DNA of 64,000 nucleotides from Chitinophagaceae bacterium (GCA_016713085.1 JADJPV010000002.1:1659345-1723344); one strand, 5' to 3'; positions 26,551 through 36,108 are shown, numbered from the stretch's first letter. Made by a program: numbers and translations. Notes: generated by a model from the sequence alone, not told the origin.

Positions 26551-26961
26551 ATGAAACAATTGACCATTCTTGCTGCGGCATTATTATTCATGAACATTTC
26601 CTTTGCCCAGCAAAAAACAGAAAAGATGGAAGACCAGATACGGCAGTACTGGTTTGTGATGCTGCTGAAAGGAAATAACCGTACACAGGATTCTGCAACT
26701 GCAGCCAAAATTCAGGAAGGACATATGGCCAACATCAACAAACTGTATTACGAAGGAAAATTAAAAGTAGCCGGACCTTTTGGTGATAATGGTAACTGGC
26801 TGGGTATTTTTATTTTCGATTGTAAAACAAAAGAAGAAGTTGAACAACTGCTGAAAACTGATCCGGCAGTTTCATCAGGAAGATTAGCTTATGATATCAG
26901 GCCATGGTGGACAGCACCAACGGGAAATTTTAAACCGGGTATTCCTGAAAAAAAGTTGTAA
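26551..26961 (+). CDS. Secreted YciI-like (YCII domain) protein
   Basis: 136 residues: signal peptide (QLTILAAALLFMNISFAQQ) then a ferredoxin-like YCII domain (YWFVMLLKGNNRTQD... IQEGHMANINKLYYEGKLKVAGPFGD). The His of GHM and the Asp of the GPFGD segment are the residues usually conserved. Function is unknown; export of a YCII protein is seen often in Bacteroidota. The ATG at 26551 is chosen for the signal peptide. Confidence 0.88.
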   Translation: MKQLTILAAALLFMNISFAQQKTEKMEDQIRQYWFVMLLKGNNRTQDSATAAKIQEGHMANINKLYYEGKLKVAGPFGDNGNWLGIFIFDCKTKEEVEQLLKTDPAVSSGRLAYDIRPWWTAPTGNFKPGIPEKKL

Positions 26962-27010
26962 ACAGTTATGCCATACCTTTTTACACTGATAAATATAATT
27001 ATACATCAAT

Positions 27011-27025
27011 AGGTATGGCATACCT
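27011..27025. promoter_or_regulatory. Operator-like perfect palindrome upstream of SGNH hydrolase
   Basis: AGGTATG-G-CATACCT, a 15-bp palindrome 24 bp before the hydrolase ATG. An inverted half copy, ATGCCATACCT, lies at 26968-26978. Spacing and symmetry suggest a dimeric repressor site, or a hairpin formed by the two distant arms; which one cannot be told here. Confidence 0.5.
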
Positions 27026-27049
27026 ATTAAGCATCTTGAAAGACAAAAA

Positions 27050-27715
27050 ATGAAATCACTAATATTCTTCTACTTTAGTTTGTTATTTACCAACACAGCT
27101 TTTATGCAAACCAAATCATACAGGTATTTAGCTTTAGGTGATTCTTACACAATTGGTGAAAGTGTGGCATTGAATAAGAACTTTCCCAATCAAACTGTTG
27201 CACTGTTACGGAAAGAAAAGATTTCCATAGAAGATCCTGCCATCATTGCCAAAACAGGGTGGACAACAGATGAACTGCAGGAAATGCTGAACCGCACAAG
27301 ACTGCAGGTGCCATTCGATTTTATAACACTGCTCATTGGTGTAAATAATCAATACCGTGGAAGAAGTGCTGATGAATATGCTGTGCAGTTTACACAAATG
27401 CTTCAACAGGCAATTGGCTTTGCAGGAGAAAAACCAAATCATGTGATTGTATTAAGTATTCCCGACTGGGGTGTTACACCGTTTGCTGAGGGAAGAGACA
27501 GGGCAAAGATTGCCAGAGAGATTGATGCTTTCAACGCCATCAATGAAAAAATATCAAACCAATACAAAGTTCATTACATCAACATCACCGCCTTTACAAA
27601 GGAAGCTGCAAATGATAAAACATTGGTTACAAAAGATGGATTGCATCCATCAGTAAAAGATTATGGGAGATGGGCGGAGAAAGTGAAAGAAGTCATGATG
27701 AAAGAGTTGAAGTAA
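27050..27715 (+). CDS. Secreted SGNH/GDSL hydrolase
   Basis: 221 residues. Signal peptide, then LALGDSYTIGE (block I, catalytic Ser), GVNNQYRG (block III Asn) and DGLHPS (block V, Asp and His). This is a typical serine esterase or lipase-like domain of SGNH type; substrate unknown. Two operator-like sequences lie just upstream. Confidence 0.9.
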   Translation: MKSLIFFYFSLLFTNTAFMQTKSYRYLALGDSYTIGESVALNKNFPNQTVALLRKEKISIEDPAIIAKTGWTTDELQEMLNRTRLQVPFDFITLLIGVNNQYRGRSADEYAVQFTQMLQQAIGFAGEKPNHVIVLSIPDWGVTPFAEGRDRAKIAREIDAFNAINEKISNQYKVHYINITAFTKEAANDKTLVTKDGLHPSVKDYGRWAEKVKEVMMKELK

Positions 27716-27758
27716 CCCCGTCAGCGGTTGCAAACCCTGACGGCGGTTAAGAATAAAA

Positions 27759-28589
27759 TTATTTTAAATACCCCTTCATCTCAAACTGGTACTGCTCTGC
27801 AATAATCTTTGCTTCATCAGCAAAATCTTCTTTACCACTTGCATAGATCACAGCACGGCTTGCATTTACCAACAGCCCGCAATCTTTATTAGAAGCTTTT
27901 TCAGAAATATCTTTCAAACTTCCGCCCTGTGCACCCACACCGGGAACCAGTAAGAAATGATCAGGAATCATTTCACGGATGTTTACAAATTCTTCTGCCT
28001 GTGTGGCACCAACAACAAACATTAAATTATCAGGAGTTCCCCATTTAGAAACTGTACGCAATACTTTTTCATACAGATATTCAGCACGCAGATGCTGCTC
28101 ACCATTTTCACTTTGCAGCTGTTTCATTTCAAAATCATTGGCTCCTTTATTGGAAGTTAAGCCCAACACAATGGCCCACTTGCCTTCATATTCTAAGAAT
28201 GGACGCACACTGTCTTCACCCATATAAGGTGCAACAGTGATGGCATCAAAATTCATGGTTTCAAAAAATGCCCTGGCATATTGTGTAGAAGTGTTGCCAA
28301 TATCACCACGTTTGGCATCAGCAATTTTAAAATGTGTTGATGGAATATAATTTACCGTGCGTTCCATTGCCTCCCATCCTTTCAAACCCATTGCTTCATA
28401 AAAAGCAGTATTGATCTTATAACTTACACAATGCGGAAGCGTGGCATCAATGATGGCCTTGTTGAATTCAAATATTGCATCGGGATGCGATTGCAGGTGT
28501 TTGGGGATTTTTGTGAGGTCGGTATCTAACACAACACAGAGATAGGATTGCTTCTGAAAGATTTGTTCAACGAGTTGCTGCCTTGTCAT
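27759..28589 (-). CDS. pyrF: Orotidine-5'-phosphate decarboxylase (type 2)
   Basis: 276 residues, the longer bacterial type. The catalytic DAKRGDIGNTS motif, LCVVLDTDLTKIP at the start and VPGVGAQGG near the end are diagnostic. It makes UMP from OMP, the last step of pyrimidine synthesis, in the cytosol. No other pyr gene is near. A long inverted repeat fills the gap to the upstream kynU gene. Confidence 0.95.
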   Translation of the reverse strand: MTRQQLVEQIFQKQSYLCVVLDTDLTKIPKHLQSHPDAIFEFNKAIIDATLPHCVSYKINTAFYEAMGLKGWEAMERTVNYIPSTHFKIADAKRGDIGNTSTQYARAFFETMNFDAITVAPYMGEDSVRPFLEYEGKWAIVLGLTSNKGANDFEMKQLQSENGEQHLRAEYLYEKVLRTVSKWGTPDNLMFVVGATQAEEFVNIREMIPDHFLLVPGVGAQGGSLKDISEKASNKDCGLLVNASRAVIYASGKEDFADEAKIIAEQYQFEMKGYLK

Positions 28590-28606
28590 GCGGCGAAGAT
28601 AAGTAA

Positions 28607-28722
28607 AGTCGGAAAAGACAGAAAAGTCCGAAAGTCAATAGACGGCAAGTCCGAAAGAATGAGCCGGACGATTAATCAATCTCAAATCTTTCGGACTTCC
28701 GGGCTTTTCTGACTTACCGACT
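28607..28722. repeat. Long imperfect inverted repeat between kynU and pyrF
   Basis: AAGTCCGAAAG occurs directly at 28624-28634 and 28647-28657, and inverted at 28688-28698. Outer arms (28607-28629 and about 28700-28722, both close to AGTCGG...AGAAAAG) are also complementary. The right arm overlaps the last codons of kynU. Probably an intergenic repeat family; a strong hairpin in RNA. Confidence 0.7.
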
Positions 28723-29991
28723 AAGTATCTTCTTCAACGCTTCTCCAAACTTCCACACTTCTTCAAATGTATTGTACAGTGGAACGGGCGCTAAACGAAT
28801 CACAGAAGGTTCACGCCAGTCAACATAAAACCCCTGCTTCATCAGTTCAGTATAAATTTCCTTACCACGCTGCAGCATATTCATACTTACCTGGCAGCCA
28901 TGTTCAGTTTCTTTTCGTGGAGTAATAAATTCAATGATGGGTTGCTTTTGAGAAGCATTGACTTCATCAAGGATATACCATAAATAAGCAGTAAGTAATT
29001 TTCGTTTTGCATTGATCTTTTCCCAACCGGCTTCTTCCACAACTTCCAATGCTGCACGGTGACTTGCATAGAGCAGCATCGCAGGTGTACCCAACTGCCA
29101 GCCTTCAGCCGATTGCATGGGCTTGAAGCCTTTCTCCATTTTAAATCTTGTTGCTTTTTCATAACCCCACCAGCCTGCAAAACGATTCATGGTTTCATCT
29201 TTGTGATAACGTTCATGCACATATACAGCAGCCACTGCACCCGGACCAGAGTTGAGATATTTATAACTGCACCAGCAGGCAAAATCAACATGCCAGTCGT
29301 GTAATTTCAATTCAATATTACCGGCAGCATGTGCCAGATCAAATCCAACTTTTGCACCAGCCTGTTGTGCCAGCTGCGTGATGGTTTGCATATCAAACAC
29401 CTGTCCGCTGTAATAATTAATTCCGCCAAACAATACCAATGCTAACTCTTCCCTGTGCTGCACAATGATCTGCAACAAATCTTCATTGCGGATGGTATGC
29501 TCCCCTGTTCTTGGTTTTATTTCAATGATTGCATCAGCTGGATCAAAGCCGTGATGTTTTACATGTGTCTCCATCATGTACTGATCGCTGGGGAATGCTT
29601 TGACTTCACATAAAATTTTATATCGCTTTCCCTGTGGACGATAAAAACTCACCAGCATTAAATGCAGGTTCACCGATAAATTATTCATCACCGATAGCTC
29701 ATGTGGCAGACAACCAACAATTTTGCTGAGAGGTTTTGTAAGTTGATCATGATAATCCATCCATGGTTCATCAGCACCGAAGAATGCTTCCACTCCATGG
29801 GCAGCCCAGTCATTCATGATGGCTTGAATCGAATCCTTTGTCCGTTTGGGTTGAAGTCCTAATGAATTGCCGAGGAAGTATACTTTCTCTTTTCCGTTTT
29901 CTGTTGGAATAATAAACTGCTGACGAAATGATTGTAAAGGATCATCCTGATCCAGCTGTTGAGCAAAAGCAAGTGTTGATTGAAACTGCAT
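28714..29991 (-). CDS. kynU: Kynureninase
   Basis: 425 residues, normal length. YFLGNSLGLQPKRTK, the PLP region CWCSYKYLNSGPGAVAAVYVH with its lysine, and GWWGYEKATRF are specific for kynureninase. It cleaves kynurenine to anthranilate and alanine, or 3-hydroxykynurenine to 3-hydroxyanthranilate. No other kynurenine-pathway gene is adjacent. The stop lies inside one arm of an inverted repeat. Confidence 0.95.
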   Translation of the reverse strand: MQFQSTLAFAQQLDQDDPLQSFRQQFIIPTENGKEKVYFLGNSLGLQPKRTKDSIQAIMNDWAAHGVEAFFGADEPWMDYHDQLTKPLSKIVGCLPHELSVMNNLSVNLHLMLVSFYRPQGKRYKILCEVKAFPSDQYMMETHVKHHGFDPADAIIEIKPRTGEHTIRNEDLLQIIVQHREELALVLFGGINYYSGQVFDMQTITQLAQQAGAKVGFDLAHAAGNIELKLHDWHVDFACWCSYKYLNSGPGAVAAVYVHERYHKDETMNRFAGWWGYEKATRFKMEKGFKPMQSAEGWQLGTPAMLLYASHRAALEVVEEAGWEKINAKRKLLTAYLWYILDEVNASQKQPIIEFITPRKETEHGCQVSMNMLQRGKEIYTELMKQGFYVDWREPSVIRLAPVPLYNTFEEVWKFGEALKKILSR

Positions 29992-30003
29992 GTGGCGAAA
30001 CTA

Positions 30004-30919
30004 TTAAAACAAGTTTGGATAATCGCTGATAATTCCATCAACGCCCATTTTTTTTAACCGTTCGATTTCTTCTTTGGTATTCACCGTCCATGGAATGATT
30101 TTAATCTTTCGTTCATGGCAATAGTTGATCAAGGTTTCATTTATCAATGAATAAGCCGGACTGTAAACGGTTGGAACAAAACCCAATGCTTCGATTTGTT
30201 TTTCAATTCCACGTTTATCAAAATCTTCAATCAGCATTGCAGTTTTAATTTTCGGATAATGCTGATGCAGGTATTGCAGTGTTCTGAAATCAAAAGACTG
30301 AATGATGACATAGTCATCCAGTTCTTTTTCTTTGATTACTGCCATCAGCAATTCAATAAACTCATCCGGTTTGGGATGATAAAGATTATCGCCAACGGGT
30401 AAACACTTGGTTTCAATATTAAAGTATGGATGAGGTCTGCGGCTCATGGTCATATAATGAGCAACAGTATCAAACAACTCACGCAGTAATGGTTTGTATG
30501 CCCTTATTTTTTTTCTGTTGCGGAAAACGTGGGTGAGGACGCATCCCCACATCAAACTTTTTCACTTCTGCATAACTCATCTGGTAAATGTTCAAATTTT
30601 TTTCTTCAGCTTCCGTTACCAGTTTACCATTTGGTTTTGTTGCAATTTCATGATTGAAAAAAGGTTCATGTGAAACAACCAGCTGCTTATCTTTTGTAAC
30701 AACCACATCCAGTTCTAAAGTAGTAACACCTAACCCTAAAGCAGTGATCATGGCTGGGATGGTATTCTCCGGCATTAATCCACGGCAGCCACGATGGCCC
30801 TGTTTATCAAAAGCCCCCCAATCATTTGAGGGAGGAGTTTTCGTATCATTCTTCTGCATAAGCTTATTTGAACAGGCAAGAATAAAAATGAACAGCAAAA
30901 AAGTAAGCTGAGTTTTCAT
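30004..30919 (-). pseudogene. Glycerophosphodiester phosphodiesterase, frameshifted
   Basis: The N-terminal piece (30919 down to 30479) has a lipoprotein signal (FIFILACSN), then GHRGCRGLMPENT and ELDVVVTKD, the catalytic His and metal ligands. The C-terminal piece (to 30004) has IETKCL, QSFDFRTLQYL and PWTVNT, ending SDYPNLF. The two frames join across an A8 run on the coding strand (30507-30514): removing one A gives continuous QQKKIRAYKPLL. So one gene with a single-base insertion, either real or a read error. It overlaps the upstream paiB by 4 bp (ATGA). Confidence 0.88.
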
Positions 30920-31547
30920 GATGGAAATACTTTTGATTTTCGTTCTTCCATCAGCTTGGCTATTTCAGCTGCTTCACCACCCTGCTCTTTTAATCGACGG
31001 GCAATCTGATCATAATCTTTTTCTTCACGATTCTGGCTGAGTTTAAACACCGCATCCAGTTTTTTACTTCTACTTCAAATGCTGCAATAGCTTTCATGTT
31101 TTTTGCTACATATTCATCTGTCATTTTTTCTACCAGTGAAGGAGAATGCGGATCATTTTCAAAATGTGAAGTTGTCCGCTTCAGCACTTCCAGTAATTCA
31201 GCATCATTCAAAAACCGCAATACACCTTTCGCATGCACACTCATATAATTCCAGGTGGAAGCCATCTGTTTATCATCATACCAGCTTGCACTGATATAAG
31301 TATGGGCACCGGTAAATACGGCAAGGACATTGCTGTTTTGTTCATACGCATGGTAATGATCGGTTTTTTGCTGAACATGCCCTGTGAGATATATTGTTCC
31401 TTCACGTTCATCAATAAATAAGGGTACCTGTGTTGCAACAGGTTTGGTTTCTGCATCAACACCAATCAGCATTGCAAATGGATGCTGTTTCATAAAATCA
31501 ATGACAACTGCCTGATCGGGCTCCCTGGAATATGATGGACTGTACAT
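30916..31547 (-). pseudogene. PaiB-type FMN-binding transcriptional regulator, frameshifted near C-terminus
   Basis: The first 160 residues are a clear PaiB/FMN-binding split-barrel: MYSPSYSREPD, FAMLIGV, GHVQQKTDHYHA, WNYMSVHAKG. In the given frame the product ends at 30990 after a foreign tail. Adding one A to the A6 run (31060-31065) restores KKLDAVFKLSQNRE and a natural C-terminus ending at 30916, overlapping the phosphodiesterase start by 4 bp. Hence a single-base deletion. PaiB-type proteins regulate sporulation or protease genes in Bacillus; role here unknown. Confidence 0.87.
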
Positions 31548-31617
31548 GAATCTAAGTTAAGCTAAGAGATTGAAAGCGGAAACTTGAGACGATTGTTTGG
31601 TAAAGAGGTAACAAAAA

Positions 31618-31644
31618 AATAAGGCGGACAAAGCCCGCCTTATT
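31618..31644 (-). terminator. Intrinsic terminator downstream of the GlsB gene
   Basis: AATAAGGCGG / CCGCCTTATT, 10-bp stem with a 7-nt loop, followed on the minus strand by a T-run (31612-31619 reads A on plus). It ends the transcript of the small membrane protein. Confidence 0.85.
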
Positions 31645-31660
31645 AAATTCATTTTGTTTC

Positions 31661-31909
31661 TTATTTGCTTCTTGTAAACAGGTTAACAATGGCCAGTATA
31701 ACTACAGCACCGAGTGCACCTGTAAGGATAGCTCCTATCCAGCCTGTACCGAAACTGATTCCAAGTTTGCCCAGTAACCAGTAGCCAACAAAACTTCCAA
31801 GAATACCGACAACAATATTGCCGATCAAACCAAGTCCACCTCCTTTAAAGATCTGGCTGCCCAGCCAACCGGCGATTGCTCCAATTAAAAGTGTTGCGAT
31901 AATATGCAT
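31661..31909 (-). CDS. GlsB/YeaQ/YmgE family small membrane protein
   Basis: 82 residues from the ATG at 31909; three helices rich in Gly (LIGAIAGWLGSQIFKGGGLGLIGNIVVGILGSFVGYWL). This is the transglycosylase-associated (Tlg) family, linked to general stress in other bacteria. Its own terminator follows. Confidence 0.92.
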   Translation of the reverse strand: MHIIATLLIGAIAGWLGSQIFKGGGLGLIGNIVVGILGSFVGYWLLGKLGISFGTGWIGAILTGALGAVVILAIVNLFTRSK

Positions 31910-32077
31910 ACATTCTTTTTTGTGTGAATAATACAATGAAACTGATCATTGCTACTAAACTTACAACTTCATTCTGTCAATTGCAATGAATCTTTTTGTT
32001 CATTGACAACAGAAAGTTGAAGTGAGTGACACAACAAAGATGCCAACTGCACAAAAGCCGGTAACACAAAAATTCTT

Positions 32078-33172
32078 TTACGCCAGTATTTCCAGTGTCT
32101 TTGTTGCCGGCATTTCTGCATTACGCATCGCAATACTTCTTACTGCAGCTGAAGCAAAATCCTGGAATGCTTTTTTGGTAATAGCTTCATCGCCTGCCAT
32201 TACCGGTGTGCCGTAGTCGCCACCTTCACGGATGCTTTGCACCAATGGAATCTGGCCGAGGAAATTCAATTCAAATTCATCAGCCAAACGTTTACCACCA
32301 TCCTTACCAAAAATGTAATATTTATTATTGGGTAATTCAGCCGGAGTGAAATAAGCCATGTTCTCCACCAATCCAATGATGGGAACTTTGATCTGTGCCT
32401 GTCCAAACATTGCAACTGCTTTCTTTGCATCAGCCAATGCAATATCCTGCGGAGTGGTAACAACTATCGCTCCTGTTACAGGAACTGTTTGAACCAGCGT
32501 TAAATGAATATCACCTGTGCCGGGAGGCATATCAATTACTAAATAATCTAAATCTCCCCACAATACATCTGTCACAAATTGTTTAATGGCACTGCTGGCC
32601 ATTGGCCCACGCCAAACGATGGCATCTTTTTCATTTACCAGTAAACCAATACTCATGAATTTAATACCAAATTTTTCCATGGGTACAATCATTCCCTTTC
32701 CATCAACATCCTGCATTTTCGGACGCTCACCTCTTACACCAAACATCATTGGAACAGACGGTCCGTAAATATCAGCATCCATCAAGCCAACTTTTGCTCC
32801 ACCCTGTGCCAAAGCAATTGCAAGGTTGGCACTCACTGTGCTCTTCCCTACTCCACCTTTACCGCTCACTACTGCAATGATGTTCTTTACATTCGGCAAT
32901 ACCGATTTTGGATCTTTCCGGTTACTGCTTGTATTGGAAGTGAAATTCACAATCACCACGGCATCCTTATTCACCAGTAATTCGATGGCGTTGGTTGCTG
33001 CACGACCCATCATATCCTTCATGGGACAGGCAGGGGTGGTTAATACAATTGTGAAAGACACTTTATTACCATCAATTACAATGTCTTTGATCATATTCAG
33101 CGTAACGAGGTCTTTTCCGAGGTCGGGTTCCTGTACATTACTCAAAGCCTGCAGCACTTGTTCCTTTGTCAT
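32078..33172 (-). CDS. Mrp/ApbC family iron-sulfur carrier ATPase
   Basis: 364 residues. N-terminal MIP18/DUF59 domain (EQVLQALSNVQEPDLGKDLVTLNMI), then the deviant Walker A GKGGVGKSTVSANLA, DADIYGPSVPMMFG and DMPPGTGDIHLT. The segment after ENMAYF is TPAELPNN; the CxxC that coordinates the cluster in many Mrp proteins is absent, as I recall for Bacteroidota members. It assembles or transfers Fe-S clusters in the cytosol. Stand-alone gene. Confidence 0.92.
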   Translation of the reverse strand: MTKEQVLQALSNVQEPDLGKDLVTLNMIKDIVIDGNKVSFTIVLTTPACPMKDMMGRAATNAIELLVNKDAVVIVNFTSNTSSNRKDPKSVLPNVKNIIAVVSGKGGVGKSTVSANLAIALAQGGAKVGLMDADIYGPSVPMMFGVRGERPKMQDVDGKGMIVPMEKFGIKFMSIGLLVNEKDAIVWRGPMASSAIKQFVTDVLWGDLDYLVIDMPPGTGDIHLTLVQTVPVTGAIVVTTPQDIALADAKKAVAMFGQAQIKVPIIGLVENMAYFTPAELPNNKYYIFGKDGGKRLADEFELNFLGQIPLVQSIREGGDYGTPVMAGDEAITKKAFQDFASAAVRSIAMRNAEMPATKTLEILA

Positions 33173-33274
33173 ATTCGTATTATTTGTTAAAAGAGAGATT
33201 TAAGAGTGCAAAATTAACCATTGAACCCTTTCATTTAATGAGTGAAATCATGTTTTCCACTATTTTTGATGCAG

Positions 33275-33916
33275 ATGAAGAAATTTCTACTCCTCGGTAT
33301 TGTCATTTCATTGCTTGCGCCCTTTGCTGCAAAGGCCCAGTTTGAATCATTTAAAGATTCAATTGTACAGTTGTATGGTGTGGTGATGACAGCCGATAGC
33401 CTTCGTGGGCTCCCTTCCGTAACAGTAAAGCTCCGCAACCAGAACCGTGGCACTTATACAAATGAACAGGGTGTGTTCAGCCTGGTGGTGCTGAAAGGTG
33501 ATATCATTGAATTTACAAGTGTTGGTTTTAAACCCAAAGTTGTTACCATACCCACTAACCTGGAAGGCAATGCATTCAGCATTATTCAGCTGATGGTGGT
33601 GGATACCGTTTATTTACCTGCAACAATCATCAAGGCCCGGCCAAGAAGGGAACAGTTTGAACGGGATTTTGTGAATGCAGATGTACCGGCCGATAAAATT
33701 GAAGTGGCCAGGCAAAATACCTTAACCGCACAATCAAGGATTCTGCAGCAATCATTACCGAGAGATGGTGGTGAAAATTCAAGAAATGTGCAGCGCCAGT
33801 ATGCACAGCAGCAATCTTACAACGGGCAGTACCGTCCGCAGAATATCTTCAACCCAATTGCCTGGAACGAATTTATACAGGCATGGAAACGGGGCGATTT
33901 TAAACGGAAAGATTAA
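33275..33916 (+). CDS. Secreted carboxypeptidase-regulatory-like domain protein
   Basis: 213 residues from the ATG at 33275; signal peptide (KFLLLGIVISLLAPFAAKAQ). Residues about 30-110 form a CarboxypepD_reg-like domain (LYGVVMTADSLRGLPSVTVKLRNQNRGTYTNEQG). The rest is Gln/Arg-rich (QRQYAQQQSYNGQYRPQN). Surface or periplasmic, function unknown. It is divergent from mrp. Confidence 0.8.
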   Translation: MKKFLLLGIVISLLAPFAAKAQFESFKDSIVQLYGVVMTADSLRGLPSVTVKLRNQNRGTYTNEQGVFSLVVLKGDIIEFTSVGFKPKVVTIPTNLEGNAFSIIQLMVVDTVYLPATIIKARPRREQFERDFVNADVPADKIEVARQNTLTAQSRILQQSLPRDGGENSRNVQRQYAQQQSYNGQYRPQNIFNPIAWNEFIQAWKRGDFKRKD

Positions 33917-33923
33917 GCGCCTT

Positions 33924-34049
33924 TTGCCACAAAGATGCTAAGGCTCTAAGTTCTCAAAGGGAAATACATAAGCTGCTGTCCTTCTTTTTAATCATCACAT
34001 GTTTTGAGAGTTATTTGTTCCGCTTCGTGACTTTGCGCATTAGCGGCAA
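33924..34049. repeat. Imperfect inverted repeat in intergenic DNA
   Basis: TTGCCACAAAGATGCTAAG at 33924 and the complementary CTTTGCGCATTAGCGGCAA at 34031-34049 are related, imperfect arms. The TTGCC/GGCAA ends and the AAAG pattern resemble a class of dispersed intergenic repeats in Bacteroidota. The remaining about 150 bp to the next gene show nothing clear. Confidence 0.5.
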
Positions 34050-34203
34050 TTTTCTTTTTTCCTTACTACCCAAAACCTGTATGTATATCTTACAAGCCAT
34101 CATTTGGCAAACAAATGATCTGGGTTATTCACTTCTCTGATTGCTGTCTCCCGAATTCTATCTTTTCCTTTCATATATTGCATATACTAAAATGTAATTT
34201 TTT

Positions 34204-35094
34204 ATGAAACAGATTACTGTTATAGGTGCAGGTACCATGGGAAATGGAATTGCACATGTATTTGCTCAATCAGGATTCAATGTTAAATTATTTGATGTTA
34301 ACCCTTCGCAATTAGAGAAAGCAATGGCCGCTATCAGCAAAAACATGGATCGCCAGGTAGCCAAAGGAACCATTACAGAAGAACAGAAACAAACAGCCTT
34401 TAAAAATATTACTGTAACCGCCGACTTGCTTGAAGGAGTAAGTAAAGCCGAACTGATTATAGAAGCTGCAACAGAAAATGTGGAGCTGAAGCTGGATATT
34501 TTTGAAGAGATTGATAAAGCCGCACCTCCAGGCTGTATTCTTGCTACCAATACATCTTCTATTTCCATTACAAAGATTGCTTCCGTTACCAAACGTGCCG
34601 GTATGGTGATTGGCATGCACTTCATGAACCCTGTGCCGGTGATGAAATTGGTAGAGATCATTAATGGTTATGCAACTAAGAAAGAAGTAACTGATAAAAT
34701 TGTTGAACTGAGTACGCAGCTGGGTAAAGTGCCCTGCGTGGTGAATGATTATCCCGGCTTTATTGCCAACCGCATTTTAATGCCGATGATCAACGAAGCT
34801 ATTTACAGTTTGTACGAAGGCGTTGCAGGAGTGGAAGAAATTGATACGGTAATGAAACTCGGCATGGCCCACCCAATGGGTCCTTTGCAGTTAGCTGATT
34901 TTATTGGACTGGATGTTTGTCTGTCTATTTTAAAAGTATTGCAGGATGGTTTTGGCAACCCGAAGTATGCGCCTTGTCCGTTACTGGTGAATATGGTTAC
35001 TGCCGGAAAATTGGGTGTGAAGAATGGGGAAGGATTTTATACCTATGTGGCGGGAAATAAAGAGTTGGTGGCGAGTAAGAGTTTCAGGAAATAG
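34204..35094 (+). CDS. 3-hydroxybutyryl-CoA dehydrogenase
   Basis: 296 residues, one-domain-plus-helical-tail form. GAGTMGNGIAHVFAQSG is the NAD loop, GMHFMNPVPVMKLVEI carries the catalytic His, and PGFIANRILMPMINEA and HPMGPLQLADFIGLD complete the family pattern. It oxidises (S)-3-hydroxyacyl-CoA in fatty-acid and crotonyl-CoA breakdown. It fits glutaryl-CoA dehydrogenase and thiolase in the window. Confidence 0.94.
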   Translation: MKQITVIGAGTMGNGIAHVFAQSGFNVKLFDVNPSQLEKAMAAISKNMDRQVAKGTITEEQKQTAFKNITVTADLLEGVSKAELIIEAATENVELKLDIFEEIDKAAPPGCILATNTSSISITKIASVTKRAGMVIGMHFMNPVPVMKLVEIINGYATKKEVTDKIVELSTQLGKVPCVVNDYPGFIANRILMPMINEAIYSLYEGVAGVEEIDTVMKLGMAHPMGPLQLADFIGLDVCLSILKVLQDGFGNPKYAPCPLLVNMVTAGKLGVKNGEGFYTYVAGNKELVASKSFRK

Positions 35095-35096
35095 AT

Positions 35097-35969
35097 TTAA
35101 TTCTTATCAAGCTCATTTTTTTTTACATATTCCTCAAAGTATTTCAGATTCAATTCTGCACCCCGTCCTATATATTTATTATTCTTGAAATCAAATTTAT
35201 AAGCTTCACCATAATTTACTTTCTCATTACCTTGATTATCTCTTGTAAATGACCCTAGTAACACAATAAAGACAAGCTCTTCATTGCGAACAAGGGAGTT
35301 AATATCAAAACCAATTGTACGAGTCCTATCCGCTGCTAGGAAATTATCTGTAAATGGAACAACTTCATAATGAAGGATTTTAGCTTTTCCATTAGCCAAT
35401 ATTTTAACAAAATATGAATTGATTTTAATATTATAAGAGGTTCCATTAATTGACTGCATTTTAATTCGAACAGTCTTTCCATCCTCAATTAAATAAATAG
35501 GTGGAACTCCATTTATAACAGGCTCAACGGCAAGTTGCGATTGAGCAGTTCGTAAATTAATAGAGCTTGCTACATTTTGCAGCGAATCAATTAAAATTAA
35601 ATTATATTTTGCTAAAGCCTCATTTGATGCCTTTATACTTTTAGCATAACTACTATCGACAATATCTTGCAACTTCTTTTGTGTTATACTATCACTTTTT
35701 TTCTTTTCAACTTTATAGCTACTATCCAATTCAATTATTCTTTTCTCCAGAGCTTGCTTTTCATTTTTTGCATTATCCTCATTTTCAGAATCTTTTTGAA
35801 TGGATGCCCAGATAATAAAAAAAGTAGCCAACAGAAAAAAAGGAATTTTAAACAACAATGATTTTACAGGCTCTAAATACTTAATCTTTTTTGCAATCTC
35901 ATCAGCAAAAGCTAGTAAGCCAATTATAGCGCCAAATAATCCAATTAATAAATTATAGAACCAACTCAT
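35097..35969 (-). CDS. Membrane-anchored coiled-coil protein of unknown function
   Basis: 290 residues: two hydrophobic segments at the N-terminus (about 5-22, 40-57), then a long charged helix (about 60-135, rich in Lys, Glu, Ser) and a beta-rich domain of about 150 residues. The gene is more AT-rich than its neighbours and its codon use looks different. No family recognised. It ends 3 bp from the convergent dehydrogenase; a REP-like inverted repeat lies upstream. Confidence 0.7.
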   Translation of the reverse strand: MSWFYNLLIGLFGAIIGLLAFADEIAKKIKYLEPVKSLLFKIPFFLLATFFIIWASIQKDSENEDNAKNEKQALEKRIIELDSSYKVEKKKSDSITQKKLQDIVDSSYAKSIKASNEALAKYNLILIDSLQNVASSINLRTAQSQLAVEPVINGVPPIYLIEDGKTVRIKMQSINGTSYNIKINSYFVKILANGKAKILHYEVVPFTDNFLAADRTRTIGFDINSLVRNEELVFIVLLGSFTRDNQGNEKVNYGEAYKFDFKNNKYIGRGAELNLKYFEEYVKKNELDKN

Positions 35970-36108
35970 AGATTAGACTTATCATTATTTTCAAAGTTAA
36001 TATTCTTTTTTTCGTCTGCACTACCTTAAATGAAATTAGGCTCAAATTGTTATCCTATATGTCTTTCGCCTTTTTGATCATTACTATAAGAAGCAAGCCG
36101 TCGTCTGG

